The translations under genes were made by a program, and so were the position numbers. A stretch of 64,000 nt of DNA from Pollutimonas sp. M17 (GTDB taxonomy: Bacteria > Pseudomonadota > Gammaproteobacteria > Burkholderiales > Burkholderiaceae_B), in assembly GCF_025836975.1 (NCBI RefSeq), contig NZ_CP107548.1, positions 744,001 through 808,000 of the forward strand, written 5' to 3'. Positions 58,266-64,000 of the stretch are shown piece after piece (the first letter of the stretch is position 1; the number at the start of each line of letters is the position of its first letter). A model generated the notes under the pieces. It did not search any database and was not told the origin of the DNA. It saw nothing but the letters and a program-made list of their open reading frames with translations.

Positions 58266-58631
58266 ATGACCCAGGCGTATCCGCCGGAAGACGGCAAGGG
58301 CATGTCCACGCGCAACCTGACGCACCTCATCTATGGCTTGTTTTCCCTGGGCCTGCTCAGCGCCGGATTTTTCGGCGTGGCAACCATCGCCGCCGTGGTG
58401 CTGGCCTACCTGAAACGCGGGGATGCCGCCGGAACCGTCTATGCCAACCATTTCGACTGGGTCATCAAGACCTTCTGGTGGGGGCTGCTTTGGGTCGTTC
58501 TTAGCGCCCTGGCCACGTTCATCTTCATAGGCTGGCTTACCGGCCTGATCGCCCTGGTCTGGATCGTGTACCGCGTGATCAAGGGCTGGCTGGCACTGCT
58601 TTCCGGCCTGCCCCCGGTTGCTGAATATTAA
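58266..58631 (+). CDS. Small membrane protein, DUF4870-like
   Basis: A 121-residue protein with three hydrophobic segments at about residues 20-45, 68-90 and 94-112. The order (tyrosine-rich helix 1, HFDWVIKTFW, helices 2 and 3) resembles DUF4870/YidH-like small membrane proteins. Function unknown. A GGAGG ribosome site lies before the ATG at 58266. It follows the rrn terminator and ends at a strong terminator. Confidence 0.7.
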   Translation: MTQAYPPEDGKGMSTRNLTHLIYGLFSLGLLSAGFFGVATIAAVVLAYLKRGDAAGTVYANHFDWVIKTFWWGLLWVVLSALATFIFIGWLTGLIALVWIVYRVIKGWLALLSGLPPVAEY

Positions 58632-58645
58632 GAAGCGCCATACAC

Positions 58646-58686
58646 AAAAAAACGCTGCCTGGTTCTTGCCAGGCAGCGTTTTTTTG
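58646..58686. terminator. Bidirectional terminator
   Basis: ACGCTGCCTGG and CCAGGCAGCGT form an 11-bp stem with a six-base loop, with A's before and T's after, so it can end transcription from the membrane-protein gene and from the convergent SWIB gene. Confidence 0.92.
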
Positions 58687-58716
58687 ATCTTGCGGGCAAA
58701 GGCCCGGTAGCGATTT

Positions 58717-58989
58717 TTACTTCAGGTGGCCGCTGACGAGCTTGGTCAACTCGAACATGGAGACCTGGTCTTTTCCGAACAAGGGACGCAATTTGGCGTC
58801 GGCATTGATGTTGCGGCGGTTTTTCGGATCTTGCAGATCGTGTTTCTTGATGTAGTCCCAGATTTTCTTGGTGACTTCGGTGCGTGGGACTGCCTCGGGA
58901 CCGATAATGGCAGCTAAGGTAGCGCTAGGGGTAAGTGGCTTCATGAACGCCGCATTGGGTTTACGGGCGGGTTTCTCGGTTGTTGCCAT
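58717..58989 (-). CDS. SWIB/MDM2 domain protein
   Basis: A 90-residue protein. After a basic N-terminus (ATTEKPARKPN), residues about 15-88 form the SWIB fold: FMKPLTPSATLAAIIG, then VPRTEVTKKIWDYIKKHDLQDPKNRRNINADAKL and MFELTKLVSGHLK. In eukaryotes the domain is part of chromatin remodelling; in bacteria it is small and basic, and a nucleic-acid role is assumed but not proven. AGGAG lies before the ATG at 58989. Confidence 0.9.
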   Translation of the reverse strand: MATTEKPARKPNAAFMKPLTPSATLAAIIGPEAVPRTEVTKKIWDYIKKHDLQDPKNRRNINADAKLRPLFGKDQVSMFELTKLVSGHLK

Positions 58990-59195
58990 GAACAGGGCTC
59001 CTAACTGATAGTTGATAAAAACGCTTCCCTCGCAGCATAACGTGAGAAACCGGTAAAGACAAAGCAATTTGTGAACAAGAATATGTCCGAAAATCGGGGC
59101 TGAAGAAAAAAACGGTGGGCCGGGGCGCCTTATGGTAATGTTTTGGATCGAACAGCGCAGGCGCTGCTGCGGCCCTTAGCAGGAGTATTCAGTCG

Positions 59196-60395
<1,200 letters not shown>

Positions 60396-60422
60396 GGCGC
60401 TACTTTCTATAAATTGGATGCA

Positions 60423-61484
60423 ATGTTCAGCAACACCGATACCGTAACGATTACCCGCCCCGACGACTGGCACCTGCATTTGCGCGATGGCGCCGTGCTG
60501 GATTCCGTCGTGGGGGACACGGCCCGCCAGTTTGCGCGAGCCATCATCATGCCCAACCTCAAGCCGCCCGTGACCACGACCGGGCAGGCCCTGGCGTACC
60601 GCGACCGCATCCGCGCGGCGCTGGATCGCGCCGGCATCGAACAGGCGGCATTCACGCCTTTGATGACCCTGTATCTAACCGACAACACCAGCGCGCAGGA
60701 AGTCCTGAATGCCAGCGAATCCGGCGCGGTGCACGGCATCAAGCTTTATCCGGCCGGCGCCACCACGAATTCCGACGCCGGCGTGACCGACTTGCTGGGG
60801 CGTTGCGCGCCGGCCCTGGAGGCCATGCAGCGCGTGGGCATGCCGTTGCTGGTGCATGGCGAGGTCACCGATCCGGCGATCGACCTGTTCGATCGTGAAG
60901 CGGTATTCATCGATCGGGTCATGATCCCGCTGCGGCGGGATTTCCCCGAGCTGAAAGTGGTGTTCGAGCACCTGACCACGCGCGAGGGCGTCGACTACGT
61001 GCGCCAGGCATCGGGGCCGGTGGCGGCGACGATTACCGCCCACCATCTGCTGTACAACCGCAATGCCCTGTTCCTGGGCGGGATGCGGCCGCATTGGTAC
61101 TGCCTGCCGGTGCTCAAGCGCGAGACGCATCGCCAGGCGCTGCTCGATGCCGCCACCGGCGAAAGCGAGCGCTTCTTTCTGGGGACCGACAGCGCGCCGC
61201 ATCCGAAAGGCCTGAAGGAGCATGCTTGCGGCTGCGCGGGCTGCTATACGGCCTTGCACGCCATGGAACTGTACGCCACCGCATTCGAGTCGGTGGGCCG
61301 CCTGGACCGCCTCGAGGCCTTTGCCAGCCTCAACGGGCCGGCCTTCTATGGCTTGCCCGTCAATCAGGGCAAGCTGACCTTGGAACGCCGGCCTTATTCC
61401 ATACCGGCGGAATTGCCCATGGCCGATTCATCCGTCGTACCCCTTGCGGCCGGCGAGTCACTGGGCTGGAAAGCCGTGGTTTGA
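60423..61484 (+). CDS. pyrC: Dihydroorotase
   Basis: A 353-residue type II dihydroorotase. [14 protein letters not shown] near the N-terminus has the HxH metal site, [21 protein letters not shown] and [16 protein letters not shown] continue it, and [22 protein letters not shown] closes the barrel. It makes dihydroorotate in pyrimidine synthesis. An ATG at 60423 is preferred; a TTG at 60414 is in frame. Confidence 0.95.
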   Translation: MFSNTDTVTITRPDDWHLHLRDGAVLDSVVGDTARQFARAIIMPNLKPPVTTTGQALAYRDRIRAALDRAGIEQAAFTPLMTLYLTDNTSAQEVLNASESGAVHGIKLYPAGATTNSDAGVTDLLGRCAPALEAMQRVGMPLLVHGEVTDPAIDLFDREAVFIDRVMIPLRRDFPELKVVFEHLTTREGVDYVRQASGPVAATITAHHLLYNRNALFLGGMRPHWYCLPVLKRETHRQALLDAATGESERFFLGTDSAPHPKGLKEHACGCAGCYTALHAMELYATAFESVGRLDRLEAFASLNGPAFYGLPVNQGKLTLERRPYSIPAELPMADSSVVPLAAGESLGWKAVV

Positions 61485-61515
61485 AGCGCTTCGTCCAGGA
61501 AAAGCGCACGCTCCA

Positions 61516-63324
61516 TTACGAGGCGTTGCGTTTTTCCTCCAGGGCCTCCCAGCGGGCGAACAGGGTGTTCAGCTGTTCTTCCATCTCGTGCAGCTGCGTG
61601 TTGATGATCTCGACCTGATCCGGCGCGTCGCGGTACAGGCTGCCGTCGGCCAGCTTGGCGGCTAGCTCGGCCTGCTTGGACTCCAGCTGGGCGATGGTGT
61701 CGGGGATGCCTTCCAGCTCGCGCAGTTCCCAGGAGGTGATGCGCGATACCTTGGCTTGCCGCGGTTTTTCAGGGACAGCGGCTTCCTTCTTGCGAGCCTT
61801 GCCTTCGTCCGTATCCGGCGCCGGCTGGCTGGGCCGCTGCGCCAGCCATTCATCGTAGCCGCCCACATATTCCCGCCACCGGCCATTGCCTTCGGCCGCT
61901 ATGGTCTGGGTGACGACGTTGTTCAGGAACTCCCTGTCGTGGCTGACCAGCAGCACCGTGCCGGGATAATCCTGCAAGAGCTCTTCCAGCAACTCCAGCG
62001 TCTCGATGTCCAGGTCGTTGGTGGGCTCGTCCAGCACCAGCACGTTCGTCGGGCGGGCGAACATGCGGGCCAGCACCAGTCTTGCCCGCTCTCCGCCGGA
62101 CAGGCTTTGCACGGGCGAATGAGCCCGCGCCGGGGGGAACAGGAAGTCCTCCAGATAGCTCATCACATGCTTGCGCTGGGTGCCGATTTCTATCCATTCG
62201 CTGCCTGGATTGATGGTGTCGGCCAGCGTGGCGTTCTCGTCCAGCTGTGAGCGCATCTGGTCGAAATAGCCCACCGTAAGATTGGTGCCCAGGCGCACCT
62301 GGCCGCTGTCGGGCTTGATCTCGCCCAGAATGATCTTGAGCAGCGTGGTCTTGCCCGCGCCGTTCGGCCCGATGAGACCGATGCGGTCCTTGCGCAAGAT
62401 GATCGTGGACAGGTCGTCGATGACGGTCAGTTCCCCGTAGCTGTGCGATACATGCTTGAGCTCGGCGACCAGCTTGCCCGAGCGCTGGCCCTCGGCCACC
62501 GCCAGGTTGACATTGCCCTGGCGCTCGCGCCGCGATGAGCGTTCGCGGCGCAGCTGCTCCAGGCGCCGCACCCGTCCTTCGTTGCGCGTGCGGCGCGCCT
62601 CGATGCCTTTGCGTATCCATACTTCCTCTTGCGCGAGGACCTTGTCGAATTTGGCGTTCTGCTGGCGCTCGGCCTCCAGCCATTCCGCCTTGCGCTGCTG
62701 CCATTGCGTGAAATTGCCGGGAAAGCTGAACAGCTTGCCGCGATCGAGCTCGACGATGCGGGTGGACACCGCATCCAGAAAGCGGCGGTCGTGAGTAATG
62801 ATGATCACGCTGCAGCGTGCATTGAGCAGCAGGTTCTCCAGCCATGCGATGCCCGTGAAATCCAGGTGGTTGGTGGGCTCGTCCAGCAGCAGCAGGTCGG
62901 GCTCCTCGGCCAGGGCGCGGGCCAGCGCGACGCGCTTGCGCATGCCTCCGGACAGGCCCGCAACGCGTGACTGCCCATCCAGGCCCAGTTGCTCGATCAG
63001 GGCGTTCACCCGGGAAGGGCGTTGCCAGTCTTCGCTTTCCGTGAGGTCGCCGCAGAGCGTGTCGAACACGCTCTGTTCGTCATCCAGGTCGGGTTCCTGC
63101 TCGACCGTGGCGGTCCGCAGGCCGCCCAGTCGCATGATCTCGCCGTCGTCGAGCACGGTCCTGCCGTCCAGCACGCGCAGCAGCGACGACTTGCCGGCGC
63201 CGTTGCGGCCGATGAGCCCGATGCGCTCGCCGGGCTGGATCGCCAGGTCGGCGTGATCCAGCAGGGGATGGTGCCCGTAAGCGAGCTGGGCATCGCTTAG
63301 GGTGATGAGGGTAGTCGCAGCCAT
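61516..63324 (-). CDS. uup: ABC-F ATPase Uup
   Basis: A 602-residue cytoplasmic protein with two ABC domains: GRNGAGKSS with LSGGMRKRV and LLLDEPTNHLD in the first, GPNGAGKTT with LSGGERARL and LVLDEPTNDLD in the second. The linker is rich in basic coiled-coil residues, and a C-terminal coiled coil of about 70 residues follows, as in Uup. ABC-F proteins act on ribosomes or DNA transposon excision rather than transport. It converges on pyrC and is divergent from rnpB. Confidence 0.94.
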   Translation of the reverse strand: MAATTLITLSDAQLAYGHHPLLDHADLAIQPGERIGLIGRNGAGKSSLLRVLDGRTVLDDGEIMRLGGLRTATVEQEPDLDDEQSVFDTLCGDLTESEDWQRPSRVNALIEQLGLDGQSRVAGLSGGMRKRVALARALAEEPDLLLLDEPTNHLDFTGIAWLENLLLNARCSVIIITHDRRFLDAVSTRIVELDRGKLFSFPGNFTQWQQRKAEWLEAERQQNAKFDKVLAQEEVWIRKGIEARRTRNEGRVRRLEQLRRERSSRRERQGNVNLAVAEGQRSGKLVAELKHVSHSYGELTVIDDLSTIILRKDRIGLIGPNGAGKTTLLKIILGEIKPDSGQVRLGTNLTVGYFDQMRSQLDENATLADTINPGSEWIEIGTQRKHVMSYLEDFLFPPARAHSPVQSLSGGERARLVLARMFARPTNVLVLDEPTNDLDIETLELLEELLQDYPGTVLLVSHDREFLNNVVTQTIAAEGNGRWREYVGGYDEWLAQRPSQPAPDTDEGKARKKEAAVPEKPRQAKVSRITSWELRELEGIPDTIAQLESKQAELAAKLADGSLYRDAPDQVEIINTQLHEMEEQLNTLFARWEALEEKRNAS

Positions 63325-63374
63325 ATTAAATCCGGAGCCGGTTGTTGATCGGTAAAACCATCATTGTCGCAGGT

Positions 63375-63380
63375 TACAAT
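63375..63380 (+). promoter_or_regulatory. rnpB promoter -10 element
   Basis: TACAAT lies seven bases before the predicted 5' end of the RNase P RNA. I see no good -35 hexamer at 16-18 bases upstream. Confidence 0.5.
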
Positions 63381-63386
63381 ACGGCG

Positions 63387-63793
63387 GTGAGGCGGGCTGG
63401 GCAATCGCGGTGCCGACGGCATCGAGGAAGGTCCGGACTCCACAGAGCAGGGTAGCGGCTAACGGCCGTCCGGCGAGGCGGTGCACGCGTTGCGCCGCCG
63501 AGCCGAGGAACAGGGCCACAGAGACGAGTCTGTGGCGCGGGCATGTTTCGCATGCACCGGCACGGCCATCTCCGTGCCGCGCGCCGGGAAACCGGTGCGG
63601 CGCCGCAGGGTGAAACGCGGCAACCTCTATCCGGAGCAACATCAAATAGGCATGCGCAGGCCTTGGCCGAAAGAGCGGCTCGCTCGAGCATGCGGGTAGA
63701 TGGCCAGAGCGCGGCAGCAATGCCGCGCCCAGAGGAATGATTGCCCGCCGGGCTCGCCCGGCGTACAGAATCCGGCCTATAGGCCCGTCTCAC
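63387..63793 (+). ncRNA. rnpB: RNase P RNA (type A)
   Basis: About 407 bases. The outer stem pairs GTGAGGCGGGC with GCCCGTCTCAC. Universal landmarks are GAGGAAGGTCCGGACTCCAC near 63420, the AGGGTGAAACGCGGCAACC block near 63610, and GAGGAATGATTGCC and ACAGAATCCGGCCTAT near the end. It is the catalytic RNA that makes tRNA 5' ends. It is divergent from uup. Confidence 0.95.
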
Positions 63794-64000
63794 ACTTTTC
63801 TCTCCCGGCACCTTTGCGAAAGTGTCAGCAATTGCAAAGCATGAGCGCCGCCCGGCGTCGATGATCTGATAAACGACTTGCACTTGCTTCTCCAATTTCT
63901 TGATTTAAATACATATTTTTTTGCGACTTCCCTTTGGAAACGGCGCTAAGTGCTTGTTGTAATTGAAAAAATTGCAACTTTGCGCTTGACCTCTTGCAAG
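63794..64000. promoter_or_regulatory. Region after rnpB
   Basis: No gene is seen. The last 110 bases are A+T-rich. In Burkholderiales rnpB is often followed by mraZ and the dcw cluster, and the final GCGCTTGACCTCTTGCAAG may be the -35 region of that promoter. This is inference only. Confidence 0.35.

Noticed and set aside
63374-63895. An open frame on the reverse strand across rnpB.
   Set aside because: It lies almost wholly inside the RNase P RNA gene, whose conserved parts are clear, and begins with a weak TTG codon.

Overview
The window is chromosomal DNA from a high-G+C betaproteobacterium of the order Burkholderiales, most likely family Alcaligenaceae (Bordetella/Achromobacter/Pusillimonas-like). 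The evidence is the 16S rRNA signature, the tol-pal and rnpB contexts, the tripartite tricarboxylate transporter genes (Bug, TctA, TctB), a TctDE-type two-component pair, a 6S RNA directly after zapA, and the overall codon and G+C style. The genus is not resolved here. Nothing looks like a phage, plasmid, insertion sequence, integron or CRISPR array. Most of the window is core genome interleaved with solute-transport and catabolic operons.

Layout. 1-0.64 kb (-): N-terminus of a secreted repeat adhesin or autotransporter, running off the left edge. 0.7-4.4 kb: lipoprotein hydrolase, CynX-type MFS, EamA exporter, DUF2214 protein. 4.8-8.4 kb: complete TRAP transporter (P-Q-M order). 8.4-10.9 kb: ahpC-ahpF behind a promoter with an OxyR-like operator. 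11-15.2 kb: meso-diaminopimelate dehydrogenase, AsmA, MgtC, YqaE. 15.3-19.9 kb: complete BMP-type nucleoside-like ABC importer. 20-25.4 kb: aldo/keto reductase, Bug binding protein, CoA-transferase and HMG-CoA-lyase family genes with a divergent LysR regulator. 25.4-29.3 kb: MATE pump, thioesterase, DUF2946 and PCu(A)C copper pair, hydrolase.

29.3-36.7 kb (-): the ybgC-tolQRAB-pal-cpoB cell-envelope operon, which continues without a gap into an orphan FecCD-type permease, its ATPase and an alpha/beta hydrolase. 36.8-41.3 kb: proS, then divergent rppH overlapping a TctD/TctE-like two-component pair. 41.3-44.6 kb (-): TctB-TctA permease without a TctC, a nested repeat region and a beta-hydroxyacid dehydrogenase. 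44.9-45.9 kb: coiled-coil gene, zapA, 6S RNA. 45.9-51.2 kb: SIMPL protein, lgt, cytochrome c, msrA, a nucleoside-recognition membrane protein, hppD with a divergent Lrp/AsnC gene. 51.2-52.6 kb: a long non-coding stretch with a TATAGAG-type repeat cluster and rrn promoters. 52.6-58.0 kb: complete 16S-tRNA-Ile-tRNA-Ala-23S-5S operon. 58.2-64 kb: small membrane protein, SWIB protein, M20 amidohydrolase, pyrC, uup and the RNase P RNA.

How parts work together. AhpF reduces AhpC to detoxify peroxides, with OxyR probably controlling both. The Tol-Pal proteins and ZapA belong to cell division and envelope constriction. The TRAP, BMP, Bug and Tct systems show an organism living on organic acids and nucleoside-like compounds. 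The HMG-CoA-lyase/CoA-transferase/Bug operon looks like an uptake-and-cleavage route for a branched dicarboxylic acid. A GC-rich hairpin lies between ahpC and ahpF, between dctP and dctQ, and between pal and cpoB, which suggests post-transcriptional tuning of subunit ratios. I found no clearly undescribed system. The best candidates for a second look are the transporter fused onto the tol-pal operon, the nested repeat at 42.3-42.6 kb, the TATAGAG cluster at 51.4-51.6 kb and the HMGL-CoA-transferase-Bug operon.
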